Shown here piece after piece: positions 51,912 to 60,984 of a DNA stretch of 64,000 bases (positions are counted from its first letter, which is position 1; every line of letters begins with the position of its first letter). The position numbers and the translations under genes are program-made. The stretch lies in NCBI GenBank assembly GCA_016208495.1, contig JACQXX010000118.1, positions 43,829 to 107,828 of the forward strand, read 5' to 3'. Source of the stretch: Acidobacteriota bacterium (lineage in GTDB: Bacteria > Acidobacteriota > Blastocatellia > Chloracidobacteriales > Chloracidobacteriaceae). Under the pieces are notes generated by a model. It was not told the origin of the DNA. It saw only the letters and a program-made list of their open reading frames with translations, and did not search any database.

Positions 51912-54900
51912 ATGATTTCCGACTTTTTTATTCGCCGCCCAATCGTGGCAATGGTGATTTCCATTCTGATTGTAATTGGCGGTCTGATTGCCATGCAGCG
52001 ACTTCCGCTGGCGCAATTGCCCGAGATTGTACCGCCGCAGATCATTGTTTCGACGAATTACACGGGGGCTGACGCTCTGACCATTGAGCAATCAATCTCA
52101 ACGCCGCTGGAACAGCAAATGAATGGTGTGGACAACATGCTCTATATGCAGTCCACCAACGCCAACGACGGCACGGAGCAATTAACCGTCACGTTCGACG
52201 TCGAGACCGACGTGAACATTGACCAGGTCAATGTTCAGAATCGGATTGCCCAGGCTCAGCCGAATCTTCCGTCTGACGTTGTCCAGTACGGCATTACCAC
52301 CCGTAAGTCAACGGGATTGCCGATGCTCATTATTTCGCTCTTTTCACCGAACGGGTCCTACGATTCGCTCTTTCTGGCCAACTACGCCAACATCAACATC
52401 AATGACGTCTTGTATCGGATACCGGGTGTTGGGGAGGTGAGGCTGTTCGGCGCCAGCGATTACGCCATGCGAATCTGGGTCAAACCCGACGTGCTTTCCA
52501 ATCTTGGATTGTCAGTTCCCGATTTGACCAATGCCGTTCGGCAACAAAGTAATGTCAATCCTTCGGGTCAGCTTGGCGGCCAACCGGCACCTGAAGGTGT
52601 GGAAAAAACCTACACCGTGCGCGCCCAGGGACGCCTCCAAACCCCCGAGGAATTCGGCCAGATTGTCGTTCGCGCCAATCCGGACGGCTCGGTCGTGCGC
52701 TTGAAAGATGTAGCCAGGATTGAACTTGGGGCGCTCAACTATCAACAGCGCACCCGAACCAACGGCCAGCCAAGCGCCATCATTGCGGTCTTTCAGTCGC
52801 CCGGTTCCAACGCGCTGGAGGTGGCGGACGGCGTCAAAAAGACGATAGAAGACTTGAAAACCCGCTTTCCCGCCGGGCTCGATTACGCAGTGGCGCTCGA
52901 TACCACGCTGCCGGTCACCGAAGGTATCCGCGAGATTATCAAAACACTTTTCGAAGCCATGGTTCTGGTTATTATCGTGGTCTTTTTGTTCCTGCAAAAC
53001 TGGCGGGCCACGGTCATTCCGATGATAGCCGTACCGGTGTCGCTGATCGGGACATTTGCCTTTTTTCCGTTGCTCGGGTTTTCAATCAACACACTGTCGC
53101 TCTTTGCGTTTGTGCTGGCCATTGGCCTGGTGGTGGATGACGCCATTGTGGTGGTTGAAGCCGTCGAACACCACATCGAACATGGACTTTCGCCCCGCGA
53201 GGCCACCATCCAGGCGATGAAAGAAGTCTCGGGCCCGGTGATTGGGATTGCACTGATTTTGTCGTCGGTGTTTCTGCCGGTGGCATTTATGGGTGGAATC
53301 CAGGGCCGGCTGAACAATCAATTTGCCGTGACCATTGCCATTTCAGTGCTGATTTCAGCCTTTAACGCCCTGACGCTTTCTCCAGCTCTGGCGGCGATGC
53401 TGCTCAGGCCGAGAACCGAATCGAACAGCGTTCTGGCACGATTTTTCAGGGGGTTTAACCACTGGTTTACCAGGGCCACCAACCGCTATGTTGGCTGGAG
53501 TCAGGCACTGATTCGCAAAGCCGTGATTGCCATGCTGGTGCTTGGGGCGTTTGCCGTGGCGGATGGTCTGATTGGACGGCGACTGCCAACCGGATTTTTG
53601 CCCGAGGAAGATTACGGATACGCCTTGCTCAACGTCCAGCTTCCTCCGGCGGCTTCGCTGGAACGCACCGACGCCGTGTTGAAAAAAATCGAAGGAATTT
53701 TAAGCAAAACAAAGGGCGTCCAGTATTACAGCACCATTGGCGGGTTTAGCCTGTTGACCCGAACTTCGGCCAGTTACCAGGGATTCTTTTTCGTTGGGTT
53801 TACCCCCTGGCACGAGCGAACTGAAAAAGGACTCGATGCCCGGTCGCTGGTCAATCAAACAAATGTCGCGCTTGCCACCCAGGTGCCCGAAGCCGTGGCC
53901 TTTGCCTTTATGCCACCTTCGATTCCGGGACTTGGGAACGGCGGCGGGTTTTCATTATGGCTTCAGGATCGGAGCAGTGGTTCGGTCGAATCTCTGGATC
54001 AAAACGTGCAAAAATTTATTGCCGCCTGTCGCAAACGTCCGGAACTGGTCGGAGTTGTTTCATTATTTACGGCATCGGTGCCGCAAATGTACGCCGATGT
54101 GGACCGTGACAAAGCCTTAAAACAGGGCGTCGCCGTGGCGGAGGTCTATCAAACCCTGCAAGCCTATTTGGGCGGCCTGTACCTGAACCAGTTTAACCGG
54201 TTTGGTCGTCAATGGCGGGTATTTCTTCAGGCCGAAGGCGAAGAACGCCAAACGGACAAGGACATCCGCAATTATTATGTCCGCAATAAAGAGGGGCAGA
54301 TGGTCCCGCTTTCGGCGCTGGTCACCATCCGTCGAATGAGTGGCCCGGAATTTACCAACCGGTTCAATCTCTACCGTTCGGCGCAAATCCTGGGCGGAGC
54401 CGCACCGGGATACAGTTCTGGTCAGGCACTGGCGGCGCTTGAAGAAGTCGCCAAAGAAACCCTGCCACCGGAAATGGGCTATGAATGGGCCGACCTTTCA
54501 TACCAGGAAAAGAAGGCTTCGGGAGCCGCGGGTGTTGCCTTTGGACTGTCACTTGTCTTTGTGTTCCTGATTCTGGCGGCGCTGTATGAAAGCTGGTCGC
54601 TGCCGTTTTCGGTGCTGCTGACCGTGCCGATTGCGGTTTTGGGCGCCTTCGGAGGGTTGCTGCTACGCGGCTATGATCTGGGTGTGTATGCCCAAATCGG
54701 GCTGATTGTGCTCATCGGGCTGGCTGCCAAAAACGCCATTCTGATTGTGGAATTCGCCAAACTTGAACTGGAAAAAGGCCGTGATTTGGTTGATGCCGCC
54801 CTCGAAGGCGCTCGCCTCCGACTGCGACCCATTTTGATGACGTCGTTTGCCTTCATTTTAGGATGTTTCCCGTTGTGGGCGGCGACTGGTTCGGGTGCGG

Positions 54901-55073
54901 CTGGCCGGAGAATCCTCGGCACGGTGGTTATCGTCGGAATGCTCGCCGCCACTATCATTGCCATCTTTTTCATTCCAGTGGCTTTTTATGTTGTGGAGCG
55001 ATTGACTGGAAACCATAAAGAACCCGAAGTGGAAAGCCTTCCGCTGGAACCTGCTCCTGAAACTGGAGATTGA
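51912..55073 (+). CDS. RND-family inner-membrane efflux pump (HAE-1 type)
   Basis: A 1053-residue pump. [24 protein letters not shown] at the start, porter domains ([28 protein letters not shown]), TM4 acidic pair in [20 protein letters not shown] (proton relay), the conserved [18 protein letters not shown], and TM10 Lys in [16 protein letters not shown]. Full length for the AcrB family. GAGGAG precedes the ATG at 51912; an upstream codon lies within the repeat element. It probably exports hydrophobic or amphiphilic compounds with the adaptor and outer-membrane channel; the substrate is not predictable. The gene is flanked by two inverted ATACCA elements. Confidence 0.96.
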   Translation: MISDFFIRRPIVAMVISILIVIGGLIAMQRLPLAQLPEIVPPQIIVSTNYTGADALTIEQSISTPLEQQMNGVDNMLYMQSTNANDGTEQLTVTFDVETDVNIDQVNVQNRIAQAQPNLPSDVVQYGITTRKSTGLPMLIISLFSPNGSYDSLFLANYANININDVLYRIPGVGEVRLFGASDYAMRIWVKPDVLSNLGLSVPDLTNAVRQQSNVNPSGQLGGQPAPEGVEKTYTVRAQGRLQTPEEFGQIVVRANPDGSVVRLKDVARIELGALNYQQRTRTNGQPSAIIAVFQSPGSNALEVADGVKKTIEDLKTRFPAGLDYAVALDTTLPVTEGIREIIKTLFEAMVLVIIVVFLFLQNWRATVIPMIAVPVSLIGTFAFFPLLGFSINTLSLFAFVLAIGLVVDDAIVVVEAVEHHIEHGLSPREATIQAMKEVSGPVIGIALILSSVFLPVAFMGGIQGRLNNQFAVTIAISVLISAFNALTLSPALAAMLLRPRTESNSVLARFFRGFNHWFTRATNRYVGWSQALIRKAVIAMLVLGAFAVADGLIGRRLPTGFLPEEDYGYALLNVQLPPAASLERTDAVLKKIEGILSKTKGVQYYSTIGGFSLLTRTSASYQGFFFVGFTPWHERTEKGLDARSLVNQTNVALATQVPEAVAFAFMPPSIPGLGNGGGFSLWLQDRSSGSVESLDQNVQKFIAACRKRPELVGVVSLFTASVPQMYADVDRDKALKQGVAVAEVYQTLQAYLGGLYLNQFNRFGRQWRVFLQAEGEERQTDKDIRNYYVRNKEGQMVPLSALVTIRRMSGPEFTNRFNLYRSAQILGGAAPGYSSGQALAALEEVAKETLPPEMGYEWADLSYQEKKASGAAGVAFGLSLVFVFLILAALYESWSLPFSVLLTVPIAVLGAFGGLLLRGYDLGVYAQIGLIVLIGLAAKNAILIVEFAKLELEKGRDLVDAALEGARLRLRPILMTSFAFILGCFPLWAATGSGAAGRRILGTVVIVGMLAATIIAIFFIPVAFYVVERLTGNHKEPEVESLPLEPAPETGD

Positions 55074-55074
55074 G

Positions 55075-55176
55075 ACCGTTTTGCAACGAAGCCCCTGGAT
55101 TGTGATAAGGCTAACCTATTGAGAATATTGCATTTCACTGAACCCTGAACCCTGAACCCTGAACCCTCAATGGTAT
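55075..55176 (-). repeat. ATACCA element, GGGTTCA type, reverse orientation
   Basis: About 102 bases from ACCGTTTTGCAACGAAGCCC to CAATGGTAT, with four CCCTGAA units. Homologous in reverse to 51792-51895. It begins two bases after the pump stop and ends just before the outer-membrane gene. Confidence 0.8.
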
Positions 55177-55201
55177 GAGACACCAGGAAAGGATCAACGT
55201 T

Positions 55202-56614
55202 GTGAAAAACCGATTCGTGCTCGCCTTGCTTGTGACCAGCCTGCTGTCTGGATGTACGCTGGGCCCAAAATACATTCGACCTGAAGTGGTTTCGCCTCCA
55301 GTTTTTCGAGGAGACACCATGCCGGCGACGGCCAATGATGCGACTTCGCTGGCCGATCTCAAATGGTTCGAAGTGTTTAAAGACGATCAGTTGCAAGGGC
55401 TGATTCGGACGGCGCTGGTTGAAAATTACGACCTTCGGGATGCCGTGGCGCGGGTGGATGCCGCACGGGCCAATCTTGGGATCACACGGGCCGATCAGAT
55501 TCCGAACCTTGCGGTTGGCGCCAATCTGACGACCCAGAACAATTCCCGAAACGGCGGTATTCCATTTCCCAGCGGAGTGAGCCGGGAACGAACGTTCGGC
55601 AGCGTCGCCGTCAACCTGCTGTCATTTGAACTGGATATTTGGGGACGGTTGCGACGTTCGACCGAAGCCGCCCGGGCCAGTCTGCTTGCGGCGGAAGAGA
55701 ATCGAAAAGCTGTCATTACAACTTTGGTCGGAGACGTCAGTTCCTCGTATTTTGTGCTTCTGGAACTGGATACCGAACTCGAAATTGCCAGACGGACGCT
55801 GCTTTCACGGCAAGATTCATTGCGTTTGATCAAGTTGCGTGAACAGGGCGGCGTGGCGACCATGCTTGATGTGCGTCAGGCCGAGCAACTGGTCTACACG
55901 ACGACCCAGGCGATTGCGGATCTGGAGCGGCAAATCGAACAAACCGAAAACCGAATCAGTCTTCTGATTGGCAAACCGCCCGCCGAAGTCAAACGAGGCC
56001 GCAGCCTGATCGCACAGGAAGCGCCACCAGTTGTGCCGTCGGGATTGCCGTCTTCGCTGCTTGAACGGCGTCCGGACATCCGCGCCGCTGAACAGAATTT
56101 GATTGCCGCCAACGCCATCATCGGCGTTGCCAAAGCCGCCTATTTCCCGCGAATCAGTTTAACCGGCAGCATCGGAGGCCAAAGCAACCAGCTTGATACC
56201 TTGTTGAGCGGTCCAAGCCGAACCTGGAACTTTATTCCGCAGTTGACCCAGCCATTGTTTGCCGGAGGCCGCATCAAATCAAATGTCAAACTTTCAGAAG
56301 CGCAACGTCAACGGGCGGTCATCGAATATGAACGAACCATCCAAACCGCGTTTCGGGAAGTATCGGATGCCCTGGTCCAGCAACGCAAAGTACGGGAAAT
56401 CCGTGAACAACGGGAATTGCTGGTCACGACGCTCCGCGACCGTTCCCGGCTGGCCTATTTACGGTATCGAGGCGGCGTGGATACCCAACTCAACGCTTTA
56501 GACGCTGACCGTGACCTGTTCAACGCGGAACTCAGCCTGGCACAAACTCGACGAGACGAATTACTGGCCCTGGTTCAGCTCTACAAAGCCCTCGGCGGCG
56601 GCTGGCAACAGTGA
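55202..56614 (+). CDS. Outer-membrane efflux lipoprotein (NodT/TolC-type)
   Basis: A 470-residue outer-membrane factor. Lipobox LLSGC follows a short signal (RFVLALLVTSLLSGC). Two OEP repeats include DLRDAVARVDAARANLGITRADQIPNL, LDIWGRLRRSTEAARASLLAAEEN and, in the second, LLERRPDIRAAEQNLIAANAIIGVAKAAYFPRISLTGS and GQLNALDADR-like LNALDADRDLFNAELSLAQTR. The start is set at GTG 55202, where AAGGATC lies eight bases upstream; the ATG at 55175 lies in the repeat element. It closes the tripartite pump. Confidence 0.92.
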   Translation: MKNRFVLALLVTSLLSGCTLGPKYIRPEVVSPPVFRGDTMPATANDATSLADLKWFEVFKDDQLQGLIRTALVENYDLRDAVARVDAARANLGITRADQIPNLAVGANLTTQNNSRNGGIPFPSGVSRERTFGSVAVNLLSFELDIWGRLRRSTEAARASLLAAEENRKAVITTLVGDVSSSYFVLLELDTELEIARRTLLSRQDSLRLIKLREQGGVATMLDVRQAEQLVYTTTQAIADLERQIEQTENRISLLIGKPPAEVKRGRSLIAQEAPPVVPSGLPSSLLERRPDIRAAEQNLIAANAIIGVAKAAYFPRISLTGSIGGQSNQLDTLLSGPSRTWNFIPQLTQPLFAGGRIKSNVKLSEAQRQRAVIEYERTIQTAFREVSDALVQQRKVREIREQRELLVTTLRDRSRLAYLRYRGGVDTQLNALDADRDLFNAELSLAQTRRDELLALVQLYKALGGGWQQ

Positions 56615-56624
56615 GAGAAAATGC

Positions 56625-56660
56625 AGAATGAAGAATTGAGAATTGAGAATGAAGAATGAA
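56625..56660. repeat. Heptanucleotide array, unit GAATTGA/GAATGAA
   Basis: Five 7-base units (AGAATGA, AGAATTG, AGAATTG, AGAATGA, AGAATGA) directly after the outer-membrane gene. Confidence 0.8.
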
Positions 56661-56735
56661 AAGCAGTAACGATGGTAAAGTATTGTTGTCTAATGAAATA
56701 AATTGACTTTTACCACGGAGTCCGCATCCTTGATT

Positions 56736-56783
56736 GGGTGTCCTTTTCAACCGGTTGGTTGAGGAAGGATACCCATTTTTTTC
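56736..56783 (+). terminator. Terminator of the pump operon
   Basis: GGGTGTCCTT pairs with AAGGATACCC, with an inner CAACCGGTTGGTTG hairpin, followed by TTTTTTT. Confidence 0.75.
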
Positions 56784-56846
56784 TTGGAGGTGTTATCATC
56801 CGAATCATCAATTCAAGGGACCTGACTCCAACGGAGAGAAAAGAAT

Positions 56847-57008
56847 ATGAACAAGGTTGACACAGAAATGAATGATGAACTAAAGCCGGAATATGACGTG
56901 CGGAGCTTGCGGGTCCGAAAGCCTGGTCCAGGGCGTCAGAATTTTAGCGGATCCGTAGTCCGGCTTGAACCTGATGAGGCTTCAGCCATCAGGAATGACA
57001 GCTTGTGA
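56847..57008 (+). CDS. Small protein upstream of Uma2 genes (antitoxin-like)
   Basis: A 53-codon ORF encoding MNKVDTEMNDELKPEYDVRSL and ending GSVVRLEPDEASAIRNDSL. The MxDELxPEYDxxSL opening and a hydrophobic LxPD end match short proteins that often sit upstream of toxin or nuclease genes; I recall the pattern but the family is not confirmed. A GGAGAG ribosome-binding site lies before the ATG. It ends ten bases before the first Uma2 gene, suggesting a two-gene operon. Confidence 0.6.
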   Translation: MNKVDTEMNDELKPEYDVRSLRVRKPGPGRQNFSGSVVRLEPDEASAIRNDSL

Positions 57009-57017
57009 GGTAATGGT

Positions 57018-57569
57018 ATGACTACAAAAGCAAGAGCTACGATTGATGATCTCTATAAAGTCGCTGAAAACGCGAAAGCCGAAATTGTGAATGGAGAAAT
57101 TATTCTGATGAGTCCAACTGGAGCAAGACCAGGCCGCGCCAGCTTTAACATTGCTTCGAGTTTGCGCCGGAACGAACGACCCGGCAGCCCAGGATATGCC
57201 TTTGGTGATAACGTGGGATTTGTCGTCAGTCTCCCCAATCGGGAATCCTTCAGTCCAGATGCAGCGTGGTATGTTGGAAATATCGAGAGCATGCGGTTTC
57301 TTGAAGGCGCTCCGGTTTTTGCGGCTGAAGTCAGAAGTGAAAATGACTATGGCCCAACTGCGGAGAAACTGATGGCTGAGAAACGTGCCGACTATTTTGC
57401 CGCTGGAACACTCGTGGTATGGGATGTGGATTTGCTCAGTGAAGACGTTGTCAAAGTCTATCGGGCAAGCGAGCCAGAAACACCAACTGTTTATCGGCAT
57501 GGTGAACTCGCTGAAGCCGAACCCGCTGTACCTGGATGGAGCATGGCGGTTGATGATCTGTTTACATAA
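57018..57569 (+). CDS. Uma2-family (DUF820) endonuclease-like protein
   Basis: A 183-residue Uma2 protein with the PD-(D/E)xK-like pattern: EIVNGEIILMSPTG, a run of Ser/Pro/Asp (SFSPDAAWYV, D in the second site), FAAEVRSENDYGP (E and downstream residues) and GTLVVWDVDLLSEDVVKVYR. This family is abundant in cyanobacteria and Acidobacteriota and is predicted, not shown, to be nucleases. It follows the small ORF with a ten-base gap. Full length for the family. Confidence 0.85.
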   Translation: MTTKARATIDDLYKVAENAKAEIVNGEIILMSPTGARPGRASFNIASSLRRNERPGSPGYAFGDNVGFVVSLPNRESFSPDAAWYVGNIESMRFLEGAPVFAAEVRSENDYGPTAEKLMAEKRADYFAAGTLVVWDVDLLSEDVVKVYRASEPETPTVYRHGELAEAEPAVPGWSMAVDDLFT

Positions 57570-57611
57570 TCTTCTATGGATTTTGGATGGGCAAATCAGG
57601 CTCATTTTCTT

Positions 57612-58199
57612 ATGTCAACCCAACGCCAACCCACATACACCCCTGAAGAATATCTCAACCTGGAGCGGGCTGCCGCTTACAAAAGTGAGTTTGTGAACGG
57701 CGAGATTTTTGCCATGGCTGGCGCCAGCCCCCAACATGTTTTGATTGTCTCCAATCTGGTTCGCGAACTGGGCGTTGCCCTCAGAGAAGGACCGTGTCTG
57801 GTCTTCTCGACAGATTTAAAAGTCCGGGTGCGTTCTGAAGGCCCCTATTTTTATCCAGATGTGGTCGTCGTGTGCGAAGAACCTCGATTTGTAGGGCCGT
57901 ACGGCGACACGCTTGAAAACCCACAACTCCTGATCGAAGTCTTATCTCCAATAACTCAGGACTATGATCGGGGCGGGAAATTTGAACAGTATCGAGCGAT
58001 TTCCAGCTTCGTCGAATATTTGCTGGTAGCTCAGGATCGAATTCATATCGAACACCACGTTCGAGAAGCCGATGGCGCCTGGCGAATGACCGAAACCAAT
58101 GATGTCAAGGGTCAGGTTACATTACGTCTGGTGCCGATAACCCTCGTGGTTCGTGAAATTTACGCTCGGATTATGGTTGATGGTAAAAACAATGAATGA
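57612..58199 (+). CDS. Second Uma2-family protein
   Basis: A 195-residue Uma2 protein. MSTQRQPTYTPEEYLNLERAAAYKSEFVNGEIFAMAGASPQHV is the usual start. FYPDVVVVCEE supplies the Asp site, and PQLLIEVLSPITQDYDRGGKFEQYRAISSFVEYLLVAQDRIHIEHH is the E-x-L-S-P signature. The start at 57612 is chosen by family similarity; the in-frame upstream ATG at 57576 adds 12 atypical residues, and no clear ribosome-binding site distinguishes them. It overlaps the DUF4180 gene by eight bases. It is related to, not a copy of, the first Uma2 gene. Confidence 0.88.
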   Translation: MSTQRQPTYTPEEYLNLERAAAYKSEFVNGEIFAMAGASPQHVLIVSNLVRELGVALREGPCLVFSTDLKVRVRSEGPYFYPDVVVVCEEPRFVGPYGDTLENPQLLIEVLSPITQDYDRGGKFEQYRAISSFVEYLLVAQDRIHIEHHVREADGAWRMTETNDVKGQVTLRLVPITLVVREIYARIMVDGKNNE

Positions 58200-58527
58200 A
58201 AATCACAAAATCATAGTCGCATCCGACTCAGGTATTGCCATCCGAACGTTCGGTGATATTTCCGACGCGCTGAGTGCCAGTTTTGGTTCCGCTGGGCTTA
58301 TTCTCACCGAGGCTGATTTAGCCCCTGAATTTTTCGACCTCCGAAGCGGGCTGGCAGGCGAGTTGTTTCAGAAGTTTACCAACTACCGGTTGCGGCTGGC
58401 GCTGGTTGTCCCAGAACCGGAAGTCTATGGCGAGCGATTCAGCGAACTGGCCTACGAACACCGGTCCCACACCATGATTCGATTTGTTCCGACCCAAGAA
58501 GAGGCACAAACCTGGTTGAATTCGTGA
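58192..58527 (+). CDS. DUF4180-family protein
   Basis: A 111-residue protein. GIAIRTFGDISDALSASFGSAGLILTEADLAPEFFDLRSGLAGELFQKFTNYRLRLALVVPEP holds the DUF4180 pattern (LTEADLxPEFFDLRTGLAGELFQKF). The function is unknown. ATG at 58192 overlaps the Uma2 stop by eight bases, so it is probably co-translated. No membrane segment or signal. Confidence 0.88.
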   Translation: MNENHKIIVASDSGIAIRTFGDISDALSASFGSAGLILTEADLAPEFFDLRSGLAGELFQKFTNYRLRLALVVPEPEVYGERFSELAYEHRSHTMIRFVPTQEEAQTWLNS

Positions 58528-58589
58528 GCGCGACCACTCCCGAATGGAAAGGACAGGCTGGTGTGGATTAATGGGGCACGGAGACATGG

Positions 58590-58746
58590 CATAAGCGCCA
58601 GGATAAGAATAGCCGTGTCCTTTCCGTTGGCATTAAACGCCGTTCTGGTAGGGCTGGATCCCGTCCTGGCCAGACACCGTGGGCTTCGCACCACGGCTAT
58701 TACACAACGACCCTGCGGGCCTGAAATCCTTATCCTGGCGCTTATG
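58590..58746. mobile_element. 157-base MITE-like element with 18-base inverted ends
   Basis: Ends CATAAGCGCCAGGATAAG / CTTATCCTGGCGCTTATG. An 11-base direct repeat CGGAGACATGG lies on both sides (58579-58589 and 58747-58757). The interior holds GCACCACGGCTATTACACAA and CGACCCTGCGGGCCTGAAATCC, which match the inserted segments in NRPS A3. No coding capacity. Confidence 0.85.
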
Positions 58747-58814
58747 CGGAGACATGGGGAACAAAGAGACATTCTTGCAAAAACCCCGAACTCCGAACCC
58801 TAAAAAAAATACCC

Positions 58815-58863
58815 TTGACGAATTGAATATTACTAGCGTATATTACCTGTAGGTTATTTAACC
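58815..58863 (+). promoter_or_regulatory. Promoter and possible ArsR operator
   Basis: TTGACG (58815-58820) and TATATT (58839-58844) are 18 bases apart. The palindrome AGGTTATTTAACC follows close to the start, an AT-rich dyad typical of ArsR-type operators. Confidence 0.6.
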
Positions 58864-58871
58864 ATCTGGCT

Positions 58872-59210
58872 ATGCTTATGATGACACATTCGCTTGACAC
58901 CACATTTGCGGCACTGGCTGATCCGACGCGGCGGGCAATCCTGGCTCGTCTGGCGCAAGGGGAGGCAACTGTGATGGAACTGGCGGAGCCGTTTGCCATG
59001 ACCCAGCCGGCTATCTCCAAGCATCTCAAGGTGTTGGAAAAAGCTGGCCTGATTTCCCGAGGCCGGGATGCCCAACGGCGTCCCTGTCGGATCGAACCTG
59101 AAGCACTCAGTGAAGCCATGACCTGGCTCGAAGAGTACCGCCAGATATGGGAAGCCAATTATGAGCGGCTTGACGCCCTGCTCGATGAATTGAAAAAAAT
59201 TCAACCGTGA
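58872..59210 (+). CDS. ArsR-family transcriptional regulator
   Basis: A 112-residue winged-helix regulator. THSLDTTFAALADPTRRAILARLAQGEATVMELAEPFAMTQPAISKHLKVLEKAGLI gives the helix-turn-helix. RGRDAQRRPCRIEPEALSEAMTWLEEYRQIWEANYERLDALL completes the ArsR/SufR-like fold; no metal-binding Cys pair is seen. It is paired with an AHSA1 gene 28 bases downstream, a very common arrangement. The start could also be ATG at 58878 or 58881. Promoter and dyad lie just upstream. Confidence 0.93.
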   Translation: MLMMTHSLDTTFAALADPTRRAILARLAQGEATVMELAEPFAMTQPAISKHLKVLEKAGLISRGRDAQRRPCRIEPEALSEAMTWLEEYRQIWEANYERLDALLDELKKIQP

Positions 59211-59238
59211 CAAACAAACAGAAACAAGGAGACGACCC

Positions 59239-59730
59239 GTGAAAAATACACTTCAAATTACAACACCCAGTGACCGTGAAATTGTGATAACCCGCGCGTT
59301 TGACGCTCCACGGCACCTGGTTTTCGATTGTTTTACCAAACCCGAATTGCTCAAACGCTGGATGACCGGGCCCGATGGCTGGACCTTTGCCGTTTGTGAA
59401 ATTGACCTCAAGGTTGGTGGCAAATTTCGCTATGTCTGGCGTCAAACTGACGGAACCGAAATGGGGATGGGTGGTGAATTCCGGGAAATTGTGGTGCCGG
59501 AACGCATTGTCAACACCGAACAGTTTGACCAGGACTGGACTGGTGGCGAAACCCTGGGGACGCTGGTACTTACCGAACAAAACGGCAAAACAATCACCAT
59601 GAATACGGTGCTCTATTCATCTCAAATCGCCCGCGATGGCGCGCTCAAGTCAGGAATGGAAGACGGCCTGACTGCCGGATATGACCGACTTGACGATCTT
59701 CTGGGTTCACCGCTGGCTGCCCAGGCGTAA
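59239..59730 (+). CDS. SRPBCC / AHSA1-domain protein
   Basis: A 163-residue START-like protein: IVITRAFDAPRHLVFDCFTKPELLKRWMTGPDGWTFAVCEIDLKVGGKFRYVW, EMGMGGEFREIVVPERIVNTE and the SGMEDGLTAGYDRLDDLL tail. This fits the AHSA1 family, which binds hydrophobic ligands. The start is GTG at 59239 after AAGGAG. It is the partner of the ArsR regulator. Confidence 0.92.
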   Translation: MKNTLQITTPSDREIVITRAFDAPRHLVFDCFTKPELLKRWMTGPDGWTFAVCEIDLKVGGKFRYVWRQTDGTEMGMGGEFREIVVPERIVNTEQFDQDWTGGETLGTLVLTEQNGKTITMNTVLYSSQIARDGALKSGMEDGLTAGYDRLDDLLGSPLAAQA

Positions 59731-59751
59731 TTGTGTCCAACGGGCTGAGGG

Positions 59752-59798
59752 TTGAAGAATTTGGGCCTGTTTCCAGGGCAGTTCCCAAAAAACTTCAA
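59752..59798. terminator. Possible bidirectional terminator between AHSA1 and the epimerase
   Basis: TTGAAG-AA-TTTGGG pairs with CCCAAA-AAA-CTTCAA around an 18-base loop between convergent genes. The T/A-rich stem sides fit either direction. Confidence 0.4.
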
Positions 59799-60739
59799 CG
59801 TACGGCTGCCAGTGATTTCTGCACTCCTTCGTTATACGGGGTTTTGGTAATTCCACCCAGCAGTTGCTGGAGCGCGGAATCATTCACGATCAACGGGTGG
59901 GTCATCAGGTAGTTCATCTCCACCAGTTCACGCATAAAAGGATCAAAGAGTCCCATCAACTTGAGCATCGTTTTACCAGCAACGATATACCGGGGGCGTC
60001 CTCCATATGCCATTTGCGCCAGTTCAAGTTGAGTTGTGACACCTGCGCCGCCTAGATTCCACGCTCGACCAAAGGCGGCGGGTGTATCCAGGAGTTTAAC
60101 GACGACCGGGCCGACATCCGGGACAAAAACGAACTCGTGCGGAAGATCAACTGGACCAATCAGTTTGGCTTTTCGGTTTTGTTTTACTGCCATAAACAAA
60201 TCGGTGAGCAAGCTTCGTTCAACGCCGGGGCCGTAAAAATCCGGAAGGCGCAAAACCGAGGTTTTTATCTGGCCGGTGGTATGCGCCTGCAGGACAATGT
60301 CTTCCTGTTCTTTGCGCTTATGGCCTTTGAATGTATGCGGTTCTCGGGGGTGATCTTCGGCGATGCGCTCCATTTGGGGTTCACCAAAAACATAGAGCGT
60401 ACCGATGAGCAGCAGGCGATCAACTTTTTCTGCAATGGCTGCTTCCATCACGCGGCGCATCAAGATCGGGTGGAGGTGAAAATCCGTGTAAGGAACTCCA
60501 ACCGCGTAGACAAGTGCGGTCACACCTTTGAACGCTTCGCGGATTGAGGCTTCATTTTCAGGATCCCAGGTCGCAACTTCGGCCAGGGGATGATCCCGGA
60601 AGACTTCTTCTATTCCCCGTTGCGACCGGCCAATCACCCGGTATGGGCGGCCTTGCTGATCCAGGGCCGCAGCCACACTTTTTCCAATTGCTCCAGTCGC
60701 GCCAACGAGTGCGACAAGCTCCGTTGATTGTTGTGTCAT
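59795..60739 (-). CDS. NAD-dependent epimerase/dehydratase-family protein
   Basis: A 314-residue extended SDR. GATGAIGKSVAAAL (nucleotide-binding), VDRLLLIGTLYVFGEP, LRLPDFYGPGVERSLL and FVFVPDVGPVVVKLLD. The usual YxxxK is reduced: GHKRKEQE follows the His segment in place of YGRSKLEAE, so the catalytic Tyr is not evident; this may be a reductase-like member. TGAGGAA precedes the ATG at 60739; an upstream ATG at 60796 would add 19 residues. The role in sugar or other metabolite chemistry is unknown. Confidence 0.85.
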   Translation of the reverse strand: MTQQSTELVALVGATGAIGKSVAAALDQQGRPYRVIGRSQRGIEEVFRDHPLAEVATWDPENEASIREAFKGVTALVYAVGVPYTDFHLHPILMRRVMEAAIAEKVDRLLLIGTLYVFGEPQMERIAEDHPREPHTFKGHKRKEQEDIVLQAHTTGQIKTSVLRLPDFYGPGVERSLLTDLFMAVKQNRKAKLIGPVDLPHEFVFVPDVGPVVVKLLDTPAAFGRAWNLGGAGVTTQLELAQMAYGGRPRYIVAGKTMLKLMGLFDPFMRELVEMNYLMTHPLIVNDSALQQLLGGITKTPYNEGVQKSLAAVR

Positions 60740-60984
60740 GAGTTCCTCAGTGTACTCTTTCAAAGGCACTGGAAGTTTTAAGGCTTCAGTTGCCATTGAA
60801 TCTGTGTGGTGCAGATACTTAAATTGTTGAAAAAATTGACTTTTAAGTTCCTGCCTCCGATGAAATACTGACTTTGAACTCGTATTATTCCATCTTTACC
60901 CGGATGATTCCACCGTTCGCACAAATTGTTTGACGTTTCATCTCATCACTTTCCGGTCAAACTTTGGGGTTCCGACCAGAATGA

